From: Moheibacter stercoris
GTDB taxonomy: Bacteria > Bacteroidota > Bacteroidia > Flavobacteriales > Weeksellaceae
DNA: 64,000 nt
Assembly: GCF_040545805.1 (NCBI RefSeq)
Contig: NZ_JBEPMO010000009.1
Span: 1-64,000, forward strand
Reading direction: 5' to 3'
Positions 42,581 through 51,315 of the stretch are shown here, one piece after another (the stretch's first letter is position 1; each line of letters starts with the position of its first letter). Below the pieces are notes generated by a model that worked only from the letters and a program-made list of their open reading frames with translations, was not told the origin of the DNA and searched no databases. A program made the position numbers and the translations under genes.

Positions 42581-44335
42581 ATGTCTACCCAATTTTTTGA
42601 TTTTCATTTTCATCCCTTATTTAAAAAATTCATCACACAATATGAAGCGCATTTTCCTACGCAAAGAAAGACGTATGAATTAGAAGCCAGAATCGAATTA
42701 AAAAATTTCATAGCAGACAAAGTGGATGATTGGTTTTTACACATCCTTCAAAGTCAATCAGCCTTGAATGATTGTGTGCGTGGTGGAACCAAATTGGGCG
42801 TAGCGGCTTTGGCAAATTTGGAATTTGGTTTTGCCGATAGTAAAGGAATGTTTGCTTCCATTTTAAAAAGCAATTTCACCAAACCCATGGATCGAAAATA
42901 TTTCGACATGGTTCAAAAAGGGGAAATTTCGTATTATCGGATGATGTTGAAAGAGTTGGACTTGTATCGAGCTGTTTCTAAGCAAAATCCGGAAATACAA
43001 ATGTTAACTAGAAAGAAACATCAAACTATTTACGATTCAAAAGCAAAATTGAATTTATTGGTTTCCTTGGAAGGTGCACATAATTTGTTTCGATTGAAAA
43101 TTGGGCAAACCATTCAACATGATTCTGCAGCTGTATTTTCGGCGTATGACCAAAAAGATTCCTTTACCAAAAGCATGAATGAAGGCCCAAAAATTGGCAT
43201 CAATCCCGTTCAAAGTCTGCAAAATTTCATGCAATTGCTTTGGGACAATGATATGGATATGTTGTATATGACCGTTACCCATTTGACCCATGTTTCGGAA
43301 CAAAATTTGGCAACGCATGGATTTGGGATGAAAATGCTGAAACATCCTTCTTTTTATCCGGCTGGAAATGGATTAACTTCTTTAGGAAAAGAATTCATCA
43401 AAGCCTTGGGAGATTTGAAATTAACCAATGAAAAGGGAGAGAAAATTTCAGCTCCTGTTTTGGTAGATCTTAAACATTTGGGATTGAAATCTCGGCAAGA
43501 TTTGTATCAATTCCGAAAAGACAACAAGATTGAATTACCACTGGTCGCTTCGCATATCGGTGTGACCGGATATTCCACGAACGAATGGAAGCAAGAACTC
43601 AAACCCAATTCAGCCAAAATTTACAATTACCAAGGAGTACGTTCGGTTGAAATTGAAATGGAGCGCAAATCTTGCGGAAAATGGGGTTCGTTTGTCAACC
43701 AAAATTTTAGTTTCAATCCTTGGTCGATCAATTTGATGGATGATGATATTGTCAAAGTTTTGGAAAGCAACGGACTTATTGGGGTAAGTTTGGACGTAAG
43801 AATTTTAGGGTTTCAAGCCCAAATCGGGTTGAATACAGGTGATGCAAGTGAATATATTTCCACTGCAGATTTCCAAACTCATTTTCCACATATCAATCTT
43901 CAAAATTTACCAGTAGAAAAATTAGAAACCATGGCGATTCAGGAAGAAAGTTGGCTGATTCCAACCAAGGAAGATCGTCATCCGCTATGTTTTTGTTTCA
44001 ATATTATCCATATCGTAACCGTTGGTTATTTACGTGGCCCAGAGGGAATCAATCCTTGGAATCATATTTCAGTAGGATCGGATTATGATGGACTGATCGA
44101 ACCGATGAAAATTTGTCACAACATTCAATCCATTGACGATTTGGAATACAATTTATTGAAATGGTTGCCAACCGCTGCCAAAGCCTATTACGATGAAAAT
44201 GGCGGAGTTGAATTCCTTCAACATGAATTAAAAAATCTCACCTATTTGAAATCGATTGTCAAGAAAATTATGTACGAAAACGGAGAACGTTTTGTCAACA
44301 ATTGGTTAAAAGGACAACCCGGCGCGAGCGAATAA
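42581..44335 (+). CDS. M19 membrane-dipeptidase-like metallohydrolase
   Basis: A 584-residue protein with a diverged M19 (renal dipeptidase) TIM-barrel: FDFHFHP at residues 6-12 (His9 and His11), SLEGAHNL with Glu164, TVTHLTHVS (His234, His237), LVASHIGVTGYS (His325) and HISVGSDYDGLIEP (Asp501, Asp503). These match the order of the metal and substrate residues of M19 (usually ~370-400 residues), but the protein is much longer, with an extra N-terminal helical part (15-150) and an insertion at ~340-470 holding most Cys. No signal peptide is present, so it should be cytoplasmic, unlike typical exported M19 enzymes. It follows the dual-protease gene by 23 bases. Confidence 0.82.
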   Translation: MSTQFFDFHFHPLFKKFITQYEAHFPTQRKTYELEARIELKNFIADKVDDWFLHILQSQSALNDCVRGGTKLGVAALANLEFGFADSKGMFASILKSNFTKPMDRKYFDMVQKGEISYYRMMLKELDLYRAVSKQNPEIQMLTRKKHQTIYDSKAKLNLLVSLEGAHNLFRLKIGQTIQHDSAAVFSAYDQKDSFTKSMNEGPKIGINPVQSLQNFMQLLWDNDMDMLYMTVTHLTHVSEQNLATHGFGMKMLKHPSFYPAGNGLTSLGKEFIKALGDLKLTNEKGEKISAPVLVDLKHLGLKSRQDLYQFRKDNKIELPLVASHIGVTGYSTNEWKQELKPNSAKIYNYQGVRSVEIEMERKSCGKWGSFVNQNFSFNPWSINLMDDDIVKVLESNGLIGVSLDVRILGFQAQIGLNTGDASEYISTADFQTHFPHINLQNLPVEKLETMAIQEESWLIPTKEDRHPLCFCFNIIHIVTVGYLRGPEGINPWNHISVGSDYDGLIEPMKICHNIQSIDDLEYNLLKWLPTAAKAYYDENGGVEFLQHELKNLTYLKSIVKKIMYENGERFVNNWLKGQPGASE

Positions 44336-44339
44336 GATT

Positions 44340-44726
44340 TTATCCTTGCAATAAATACAAAAGAAATACAGTCGGAATCAAATAAATCACAATGGTTTGA
44401 GCTCCCGGATAATCTTTTGCCAAACGCTGACCAAGAAATAACATCAAGAAAGTGATGGCCGATAAAATTCCGCTTATTAAAGCCCAACAGGTATTTCCAC
44501 TGGTACAAAGCATGAAAATTCCAATAATTGCCGTAACACCCGAAGCAATTTCCAACAAAGTAATCAATCCCAAAGAAATAGGAACCATGTTTCTGATGGG
44601 CGTATTGGCAAAATGACCTTTCAGCCATCCTAAATTTCCTTTCCAATCCAGTATTTTGTCAATTCCAGATTGTAAGAAAACAATTGCTAATAAGACTAAA
44701 ATAATACTTTCAACTAAATGTTCCAT
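44340..44726 (-). CDS. DoxX-like membrane protein
   Basis: A 128-residue inner-membrane protein from the ATG at 44726 (17 upstream codons are dropped). It has four predicted helices: IILVLLAIVFLQSGIDKILDW, ISLGLITLLEIASGVTAIIGIF, ALISGILSAITFLMLFLG and IVIYLIPTVFLLYLL. QSGIDKILDWKGNLGWLKGHF after helix 1 and the RLAKDYPGAQ loop are DoxX-family features. Family members include a thiosulfate:quinone oxidoreductase subunit, but most have unknown function. The stop codon is four bases from that of the M19-like gene on the other strand; they are convergent. Confidence 0.8.
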   Translation of the reverse strand: MEHLVESIILVLLAIVFLQSGIDKILDWKGNLGWLKGHFANTPIRNMVPISLGLITLLEIASGVTAIIGIFMLCTSGNTCWALISGILSAITFLMLFLGQRLAKDYPGAQTIVIYLIPTVFLLYLLQG

Positions 44727-44790
44727 GGCTATACTTCTAAGTTTAGTCAAATTTAGGGGAATTTTCACGAAAGGCAAATTCGTTTCAAAG

Positions 44791-44823
44791 CAAAAAATAT
44801 CGGACTCCTTTTGAGAGTCCGAT
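44791..44823 (-). terminator. yidC terminator
   Basis: On the minus strand ATCGGACTC and GAGTCCGAT pair and are followed by six T. Confidence 0.75.
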
Positions 44824-44846
44824 GGTATGGTTAAAAAAGTTCAGAA

Positions 44847-46733
44847 TTATTTTTTCTTGTTCTTTTTCATTGCTTCTTGTTGTTTTTGGGCTTCTTGCGC
44901 TTGTTCCATTAACTTTTGCATTTTAGAACCCCATTTGCTTGGCTTTTTAGGCTTTGCTTTGTTTTCTTGAATTTTCTCATGAATTTTCTTGTCATCGATC
45001 ATCACATTTTTGATGAATAAAACAATACCAATGTTGATCACGTTCGATACCAAATAATACCAAGATAAACCAGATGCATAGCTATTCAAGAATACGAAGA
45101 AGAATACTGGCATCAAGTACATCACGTATTTCATCATACGCATATCTGGCATTCCTTCTTGTGGTGGTTGATTGAAACTATCCATAGATCCAGAAACCTT
45201 GAAGTAAATCACCATCGCAATGATATAAGACAAAGCCAAGATACTGATGTGTCCATCCATTAATGGAACCCAATCTGGTAAACTAATTGGCGAGTCATAT
45301 GCCGTTAAATCTTCTGCCCAAAGGAAAGATTGTCCACGTAAATCAATGACGTTGGGGAAGAAACGGAACAAGGCATAGAAAATTGGAATTTGAATCAAGG
45401 CTGGTAAACATCCAGAAAGCGGATTTACACCTGCTTTTCGATACAGTTCCATAGTTGCTTGTTGACGCTTCATCGCGTTTTCTTGTCCTTTATGTTTTTC
45501 ATTGATTTCGTTTAATTCAGGACGTAAAATACGCATCATCGCACTTTGACGATATTGTTTGTACATGATTGGGGATAAAACCAATTTCACAACAATGGTC
45601 ATCAACAAAATAACCCACCCGTAATTCATTCCTGTTTTGGCTAACCATTGGAAAATGTTTAGGAAGAAATGCTTGTTGATCCATCCTAAGAATCCCCATC
45701 CAAATGGAATAATTTCGTCGAAATTTTTCCCTTCATATTTGTCTGAAGCCAATAATCGATAATCCAATGGAACAAAATCCCATTGCATTTTATAGTTCAA
45801 TTCGCTACCAGAAATTGGCAAAAATGCTGCGAAATTATATTCTTTGCTGTGTTCAGGATCGATTTCATAATCAATTCCAACGGATCCACCTTTTGGGGTT
45901 TGGAAACCTTCGTCAAATGATAAGATTGTGGAAAAGAATTGTTGTTTGAATGCAATCCAATCAACGCTTTCTTTTTCTGACCATTCGTCAGCTCCAAATA
46001 ATTCATATTCGACATCAGAAGTTCCTTTGAAACGGAAGTAAGTTTGAGCCCAATAGCCTTCTTGTTGTTTTCCTTTTTCGGTAGAAGAAGCTTTTAAATT
46101 CCAATCAACACCAATGTTTTTTTCAGAGGTAATGTTATGAATTCCTTGCGATTTGATTTCAAATCCAACGGTATAATCTTTCCCAATTGTATACACATAC
46201 TCCAACTTCCCTTGATCAATTGGCGCGGTCATGGTTACAATGGTCACATCTCCTGTTTTCTGAACAGAAGGAGAGAAAGACAATTCAGAGGTATTGATAT
46301 CTCTACCTGCTTTGTCTTTGATACGTAAATTGAATTTGTTGTTATTTTCACCGATTAGATACATCGGTTTTTTATGGTCTGCTGCATTTTTATCAAAAGC
46401 AGAAAAGTCTTTCAATAACAATTCGGAAATATATCCACCTTTTCCAGAAAACTTCACTTTGAAATGTTCGTTTTCTGTCTCAAAATCTTCTGCTTTTACA
46501 ACCACAGGAGCTGTTGCAGTAGAATCAACTTGTACAGTTGGAGTTTGAGATTGCAATTGAGCAACTGCTTCTTGTGCTTCTTTTTCTTTTTGTGCTGCAA
46601 GTTGTTCTTGTCTCGCTTTTTCTTTTAATTCTTCCTCGGAAGGTTGATTAAAATACATGAAACCAAACATGAAAACTCCCATCAAAATGATGGCAATCAG
46701 CGTGTTTTTATCAAATTTTCTTTCTTGTTGCAT
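44847..46733 (-). CDS. yidC: Membrane protein insertase YidC
   Basis: A 628-residue inner-membrane protein from the ATG at 46733 (MQQERKFDKNTLIAIILMG). An N-terminal helix is followed by a Glu/Gln-rich linker (SEEELKEKARQEQLAAQKEKE), then a periplasmic beta-sandwich domain of ~300 residues. Next is the conserved five-helix core: GWVILLMTIVVKLVLSPIMYKQYRQSAMMRIL, GVNPLSGCLPALIQIPIFYALF, LMPVFFFVFLNSYASGLSWYYLVSN. It ends in a Lys-rich tail. It inserts proteins into the membrane alone or with SecYEG. The start lies inside the end of pyrG (23-base overlap), so the two genes are co-transcribed. Confidence 0.95.
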   Translation of the reverse strand: MQQERKFDKNTLIAIILMGVFMFGFMYFNQPSEEELKEKARQEQLAAQKEKEAQEAVAQLQSQTPTVQVDSTATAPVVVKAEDFETENEHFKVKFSGKGGYISELLLKDFSAFDKNAADHKKPMYLIGENNNKFNLRIKDKAGRDINTSELSFSPSVQKTGDVTIVTMTAPIDQGKLEYVYTIGKDYTVGFEIKSQGIHNITSEKNIGVDWNLKASSTEKGKQQEGYWAQTYFRFKGTSDVEYELFGADEWSEKESVDWIAFKQQFFSTILSFDEGFQTPKGGSVGIDYEIDPEHSKEYNFAAFLPISGSELNYKMQWDFVPLDYRLLASDKYEGKNFDEIIPFGWGFLGWINKHFFLNIFQWLAKTGMNYGWVILLMTIVVKLVLSPIMYKQYRQSAMMRILRPELNEINEKHKGQENAMKRQQATMELYRKAGVNPLSGCLPALIQIPIFYALFRFFPNVIDLRGQSFLWAEDLTAYDSPISLPDWVPLMDGHISILALSYIIAMVIYFKVSGSMDSFNQPPQEGMPDMRMMKYVMYLMPVFFFVFLNSYASGLSWYYLVSNVINIGIVLFIKNVMIDDKKIHEKIQENKAKPKKPSKWGSKMQKLMEQAQEAQKQQEAMKKNKKK

Positions 46734-48360
46734 GAATGTTTTCGTTTTGTTTATGCATAAATGCTGCTTCAATAAATTTCACAAACACAGGATGCGGATT
46801 GGCTACCGTACTTCTGTATTCTGGGTGAAATTGTACCCCTATATAAAAAGGCAAATCTTTGTATTCTAAAATTTCGACAAGTCCTGTATCTGGATTTTTC
46901 CCAACTGGCATGAATCCTTCTTTTTCAAAACTTTCTAAATATTCATTATTAAATTCGTAACGGTGTCGATGACGTTCTTCAATCAATTCTTCTCCATACA
47001 TTTCAAATACTTTGGATGATGGTTCCAATTGACATTTCCAATTCCCTAAACGCATCGTTCCACCTTTGTGGGTAACATTTTTCTGACCTTCCATCAAATT
47101 AATGACTGGATGTGTCGTATGTGCATTAACTTCCGAAGAATCTGCATCTTCTAAACCTAATACATTTCTAGCAAATTCGATGGTCATAATCTGCATACCC
47201 AAACAAATACCAAAGGTTGGAATCTTGTTTCGTCTTGCATAATTTGCCGCCAAAATTTTCCCTTCGATTCCTCTATCTCCAAATCCTGGAGCGATTAAAA
47301 TTCCATCAACACCCGATAATTTTGAGTCGATGTTCTCTGGTGTTAAATCACCTGAATAAACCCATCGAACTTTCACGCCTGTATCGGCTTCAGCACCTGC
47401 GTGAGTCAAGGCTTCAGAAATGGATTTATAGGAATCTTGCAAAGAAGTATATTTTCCTACTAGAGCAATTTCAATTTGATTGGACGGATTTTTATGACGC
47501 GTCAAGAAATTTTTCCAACGATCTAAATCGGGTTGGGTTTCGGTAGACAATCCCAAAGTTTCCAACACAACATCGTCAAATTTTTGCTCGTGCAACAACA
47601 AAGGAACATCGTAAATCGATTCAGCATCTACGCTTTCAATGACATGTCCTTTTTTCACATTGCAGAACAAAGCTAATTTTTCTTTGACATCTTTTGGTAA
47701 GTTATGTTCGGTACGAGTCACCAAAACGTCAGCGCGAATTCCGCTTTCCATCAATTGACGAACAGAGTGCTGCGTAGGTTTTGTTTTCAATTCCCCACTT
47801 GCTGCCAAGAATGGAACCAGAGTCAAATGAATCACCATGGATTCTTTTTCTCCTAAATCCCAAATCATTTGACGCACACTTTCAATATATGGTAAGGATT
47901 CAATATCACCTACAGTTCCACCAATTTCGGTGATGATGATATCGTATTTGCCTGAACTACCAAGAAGTTTGATTCGTCTTTTGATTTCGTTCGTAACGTG
48001 AGGTACAATCTGAACGGTTTTCCCTAAATAATCACCTCTTCTCTCCTTTTCAATAACCGTTTGGTAGATTCTACCCGTTGTAACATTATTGGCTTGAGAA
48101 GTAGCACGATTTAAGAAACGTTCGTAGTGACCTAAATCCAAATCGGTTTCCGCACCATCTTCCGTCACATAACATTCGCCATGTTCATACGGATTTAAGG
48201 TTCCTGGATCGACATTTAAATAAGGGTCAAACTTTTGAATGGTGACTGAATACCCTCTTGCCTGCAATAACATACCAAGCGAAGAAGCGACAATACCTTT
48301 ACCAAGTGAAGATGTTACACCACCTGTAACGAAGATAAATTTTGGTGAATTTGATTTCAT
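46711..48360 (-). CDS. pyrG: CTP synthase
   Basis: A 549-residue enzyme that aminates UTP to CTP with glutamine and ATP. The synthase half begins KFIFVTGGVTSSLGKGIVASSLG and has QKFDPYLNVDPGTLNPYEHGE and ITEIGGTVGDIESLPYIE. The glutaminase half has APGFGDRGIEGK, the nucleophile Cys in FGICLGMQ and GVQFHPEYRS. The end runs 23 bases into yidC. On the minus strand TAATTTTG (48384-48391) is a plausible -7 box 23 bases before the ATG. Confidence 0.97.
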   Translation of the reverse strand: MKSNSPKFIFVTGGVTSSLGKGIVASSLGMLLQARGYSVTIQKFDPYLNVDPGTLNPYEHGECYVTEDGAETDLDLGHYERFLNRATSQANNVTTGRIYQTVIEKERRGDYLGKTVQIVPHVTNEIKRRIKLLGSSGKYDIIITEIGGTVGDIESLPYIESVRQMIWDLGEKESMVIHLTLVPFLAASGELKTKPTQHSVRQLMESGIRADVLVTRTEHNLPKDVKEKLALFCNVKKGHVIESVDAESIYDVPLLLHEQKFDDVVLETLGLSTETQPDLDRWKNFLTRHKNPSNQIEIALVGKYTSLQDSYKSISEALTHAGAEADTGVKVRWVYSGDLTPENIDSKLSGVDGILIAPGFGDRGIEGKILAANYARRNKIPTFGICLGMQIMTIEFARNVLGLEDADSSEVNAHTTHPVINLMEGQKNVTHKGGTMRLGNWKCQLEPSSKVFEMYGEELIEERHRHRYEFNNEYLESFEKEGFMPVGKNPDTGLVEILEYKDLPFYIGVQFHPEYRSTVANPHPVFVKFIEAAFMHKQNENIHATRKKI

Positions 48361-48383
48361 TGAGATTATTAATTCAATGGCTG

Positions 48384-48391
48384 CAAAATTA
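48384..48391 (-). promoter_or_regulatory. -7 box of the pyrG-yidC operon
   Basis: TAATTTTG on the minus strand, 23 bases before the pyrG ATG; the -33 element is unclear. The rest of 48361-48560 shows no gene. Confidence 0.5.
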
Positions 48392-48572
48392 CGACAAATT
48401 ATTGAGTTTTAGTTGGCGAAATTGGAATAAGAATAAAACATGAGTGAAATCAGGAAACTTAGAAGCAATTTGGAATTAATTTGAAAATTCAAATTCAAAA
48501 TTTAGTTGGAAATAGAGAGGAAACACAAATAGAAAAATACCTTTTGAAGAAGAAAATGTAAGGCACAAAAAA

Positions 48573-48668
48573 AGGCAAGCTTACTACATCACACCGCTAC
48601 GACCGGATACCCTTGCTGTGTTCCCACCCTGGGGGATTGACCAGGAGCTGGTTGTGTAGGACTTGCCC
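48573..48668 (-). ncRNA. ffs: Signal recognition particle RNA (small bacterial type)
   Basis: The minus-strand sequence starts GGGCAAGTCCTACACAACC, has the conserved Ffh-binding loop region (GGTGGGAACACAGCAAGGGT) and ends TGTAGTAAGCTTGCC, which pairs with the start, followed by seven T. This is the single-hairpin 4.5S-type RNA that works with Ffh; its receptor gene ftsY is nearby at 51316. The ends are estimated to within a few bases. The promoter is at 48673-48680. Confidence 0.9.
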
Positions 48669-48672
48669 GGCG

Positions 48673-48680
48673 CAAAGGTA
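48673..48680 (-). promoter_or_regulatory. -7 box of SRP RNA
   Basis: TACCTTTG on the minus strand, ending about five bases before the predicted RNA 5' end. Confidence 0.7.
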
Positions 48681-48774
48681 CAATATTTTTAGAATCTCAA
48701 AAATTTAAAACAGCTTTCTGTTATGAAAAAAATCAGCTTATTGGAAAACCTATGTTCATCCCATTGATTTCCTT

Positions 48775-48782
48775 TAACTTTG
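48775..48782 (+). promoter_or_regulatory. -7 box placed right before the lnt ATG
   Basis: TAACTTTG ends five bases before ATG 48788, so transcription would start at or next to the start codon. Confidence 0.5.
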
Positions 48783-48787
48783 CTCCT

Positions 48788-50452
48788 ATGTTAAAATTTG
48801 TCATTTACGCAATTCTATCAGGGCTTATTCTGGCATTGGGTTGGCCTACACATGGATTTCCTTTATTATTGTTTTTTGGATTGGTGCCTTTATTGTTTGC
48901 CGAGAACAAAATTGTCCAAATGGAAAATCTTAAAAGGAAAGGATGGAAAATCTTTGGTATTTCCTATTTGACATTTTTCGTTTGGAATGCCATAGGGATT
49001 TGGTGGCTGCATTATGCCCAAGAAGTAAATAGTAACGGAGAATTACAGAACTCTTGGATTTCGTATTTGTTCCCCGTTATTGCTAATTCCCTTTTAATGT
49101 CTATTGTTTTCCAATTGTACCATTGGGTGAAAAAGAAAGCAGGATATACCTATGGACTTCCTTTTCTTCCTGCAATTTGGATGAGTTTTGAGAAATTTCA
49201 TTTGAATTGGGAAATGACATGGCCTTGGTTCAATTTTGGAAACGGATTTGCCAATTATCCAAAATGGATACAATGGTACGAATACACTGGAACCTTTGGC
49301 GGAACACTTTGGATTTTGGTTGGAAACCTAATTATTTTCTACTTTTTATATGCCTATATTAATTTAAAGGAGAAAAAATACCTTCGAAAATTAATCCTAT
49401 ATAGTGTTTTATGGATTGGCGTTCCGATTGGGATTTCTTATGCCATTTATTATTCCTACGAAGAAAAAGGAGAGGAAATCACTGCCTTGGCTTTACAACC
49501 AAAATTGGATCCATATACCGAAAAGTATTCCAAAGAATCTGTTCAAATTGTCCACGAATTAATTGAATTAGCGCATACCAAATTAACGCCTGAAGTTCAA
49601 TTTGTGGTAGCTCCCGAAACAGCCTTCCCAGGATCTGGACCAGGATTGAACATCGATAAATTGGAAGAAGATTATTTAATTCAAAACATCAGAAGAGGCT
49701 TTTCAGCATTTCCAAACACAACGTTTGTATCAGGTGTTGAATTGATGCGTTTTTATCCGTACGAGAAATTCGCTACCAAAACTGCTTCGAAATACGGTAG
49801 ATCAGATGTTTGGTATGATGTGATGAATTCGGGCATTCAATTGAATACGCAAGATCCTATTCAATATTACCACAAATCGAAATTGGTTGTTGGTGTAGAA
49901 CATTTCCCTTATATGTCAGTATTGAAGCCTTTGATGGGTGATATCATGTTGAATTTTGGAGGAACCGTTCGAACGCATTTGACGCAAGAAGATCGTACGG
50001 TGTTTAAAAATTCTTTTAATAATGCGGTAATTGCTCCGATTATTTGTTATGAATCTGTCTATGGTGAATTCGTAACGGGATATGTCAAAAATGGAGCGAA
50101 TGTTTTGTTCATCATGACCAATGACTCTTGGTGGGGAAATTCAGATGGTCATCGCGAATTATTAGCATTTGGAAACGTTCGAGCCATTGAAACTCGAAGA
50201 GATATTGTTCGTGCAGCGAATTCGGGAGTTTCCGCTTTTATTAATCAAAAAGGCGAAATCACTTCCAACCTTCCCTACGAAACCAAAGGAGCCTTGTTAG
50301 GTAAAGCAAAATTGAATAATGAACTTACTTTTTACAGCCAACATGGTGATTATTTAGCGAGAATCGGCTTATTGATTGCCGGAATTCTTTTGGGGTATGT
50401 CATTTCATTGGAAATTTTGCAATTTCTCAAAAAGAAAAAGATTAGAAAATAA
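48788..50452 (+). CDS. lnt: Apolipoprotein N-acyltransferase
   Basis: A 554-residue inner-membrane enzyme that adds the third acyl chain to lipoproteins. The N-terminal half has about six helices (IYAILSGLILALGWP..., LLFFGLVPLLF and so on). The periplasmic nitrilase-like domain carries the catalytic triad in APETAFPGSG (Glu), YHKSKLVVGVEHFPY (Lys) and ICYESVYGEF (Cys). One more helix closes the protein. The upstream frame (to 48752) overlaps a -7 box; ATG 48788 is therefore preferred. Bacteroidota Lnt proteins of this length are common. Lipoproteins in this window (e.g. 7560, 529) would be its substrates. Confidence 0.93.
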   Translation: MLKFVIYAILSGLILALGWPTHGFPLLLFFGLVPLLFAENKIVQMENLKRKGWKIFGISYLTFFVWNAIGIWWLHYAQEVNSNGELQNSWISYLFPVIANSLLMSIVFQLYHWVKKKAGYTYGLPFLPAIWMSFEKFHLNWEMTWPWFNFGNGFANYPKWIQWYEYTGTFGGTLWILVGNLIIFYFLYAYINLKEKKYLRKLILYSVLWIGVPIGISYAIYYSYEEKGEEITALALQPKLDPYTEKYSKESVQIVHELIELAHTKLTPEVQFVVAPETAFPGSGPGLNIDKLEEDYLIQNIRRGFSAFPNTTFVSGVELMRFYPYEKFATKTASKYGRSDVWYDVMNSGIQLNTQDPIQYYHKSKLVVGVEHFPYMSVLKPLMGDIMLNFGGTVRTHLTQEDRTVFKNSFNNAVIAPIICYESVYGEFVTGYVKNGANVLFIMTNDSWWGNSDGHRELLAFGNVRAIETRRDIVRAANSGVSAFINQKGEITSNLPYETKGALLGKAKLNNELTFYSQHGDYLARIGLLIAGILLGYVISLEILQFLKKKKIRK

Positions 50453-50559
50453 TATTAACAAAAACTGCAAATAATAGGAATAGTTTTGCCTAATTTTGAA
50501 TAGGAATTTGAAGTATTTCTGAGAAGAATAAAAATTCTACAAAAAAATAGAGGTAAACT

Positions 50560-50592
50560 TTTGTTTTTCTAAAAATTAAATTCCTATCTTTG
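50560..50592 (+). promoter_or_regulatory. Promoter of the rpmB-rpmG-bL38 operon
   Basis: TTTG (50560-50563), 21 bases, then TATCTTTG (50585-50592): close to the full consensus, as expected for a ribosomal protein operon. Confidence 0.75.
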
Positions 50593-50615
50593 CAGACCGA
50601 AAAAATCAGGAACAA

Positions 50616-50852
50616 ATGTCGAAAGTTTGTCAAATCACAGGAAAGAAAAGAATGGTGGGAAACAATGTTTCTCATGCTAACAATAAAACAAAACGCACAT
50701 TTGATGTGAATTTGTTTAAAAAGAAGTTTTTTATGCCAGAAACTGGTGAGTGGATTACTTTGAAAGTTTCTGCTCGTGGGCTTAAAACCATCAATAAAAT
50801 TGGTGTTGAAGAAGCAGTTAAACGTGGTCGTAAAAACGGATTAATCGATTAA
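50616..50852 (+). CDS. rpmB: Ribosomal protein bL28
   Basis: A 78-residue basic protein of the large ribosomal subunit. MSKVCQITGKKRMVGNNVSHANNKTKRTF is the conserved start, and LKVSARGLKTINKIG the C-terminal core. It begins a three-gene operon with rpmG (11 bases later) and the bL38 gene, under a near-consensus promoter. Confidence 0.97.
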   Translation: MSKVCQITGKKRMVGNNVSHANNKTKRTFDVNLFKKKFFMPETGEWITLKVSARGLKTINKIGVEEAVKRGRKNGLID

Positions 50853-50863
50853 TATCATTCATC

Positions 50864-51046
50864 ATGGCAAAGAAAGGAAATAGAGTACAAGTAATTTTGG
50901 AATGTACCGAGCACAAAGAAAGCGGAATGCCGGGAATGTCTCGATACATCACGACTAAGAATAAGAAAAATACTCCAGACAGAATTGAATTGAAAAAATT
51001 CAACCCTGTATTGAGAAGATATACGTTACACAAAGAAATCAAATAA
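50864..51046 (+). CDS. rpmG: Ribosomal protein bL33
   Basis: A 60-residue large-subunit protein: MAKKGNRVQVILECTEHKESG, TTKNKKNTPDRIELKKFNP and LRRYTLHKEIK. Only one cysteine (ECTEH) remains, so this is a zinc-free (C-minus) form. It is the middle gene of rpmB-rpmG-bL38. Confidence 0.97.
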   Translation: MAKKGNRVQVILECTEHKESGMPGMSRYITTKNKKNTPDRIELKKFNPVLRRYTLHKEIK

Positions 51047-51055
51047 TAGCGAACC

Positions 51056-51205
51056 ATGGCAAAGAAGACCGTAGCAACCTTGCAAACAGGTGCATCTAAG
51101 AAAATGACTAAGGCTATCAAAATGGTTAAGTCACCGAAAACTGGCGCATATATTTTTGAAGAAAAAATTGTGAACGCTGACGATGTAGAAAGCTTTTTCA
51201 AATAA
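51056..51205 (+). CDS. DUF4295 protein, probable ribosomal protein bL38
   Basis: A 49-residue basic protein: MAKKTVATLQTGASKKMTK..., then VKSPKTGAYIFEEKIVNADD and VESFFK. It is the DUF4295 family, always small, lineage-specific to Bacteroidota and located after rpmB and rpmG. To my knowledge the Flavobacterium johnsoniae ribosome structure shows this protein as a lineage-specific large-subunit protein named bL38. It starts nine bases after rpmG, in the same operon, and is followed by a terminator. Confidence 0.88.
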   Translation: MAKKTVATLQTGASKKMTKAIKMVKSPKTGAYIFEEKIVNADDVESFFK

Positions 51206-51248
51206 GTCTTAGATTTAAGATAAATTTGTAAAATAATTTTAAAGGTTT

Positions 51249-51277
51249 TAAGGTCGCTAATAGTGGCCTTTTTTTAT
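51249..51277 (+). terminator. Terminator of the rpmB operon
   Basis: AAGGTCGC/GTGGCCTT hairpin (8 bp with two G-U pairs) followed by seven T. Confidence 0.8.
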
Positions 51278-51315
51278 TGGAACAAATCGTATCTTTACGA
51301 GCAAAATAAATTGTT

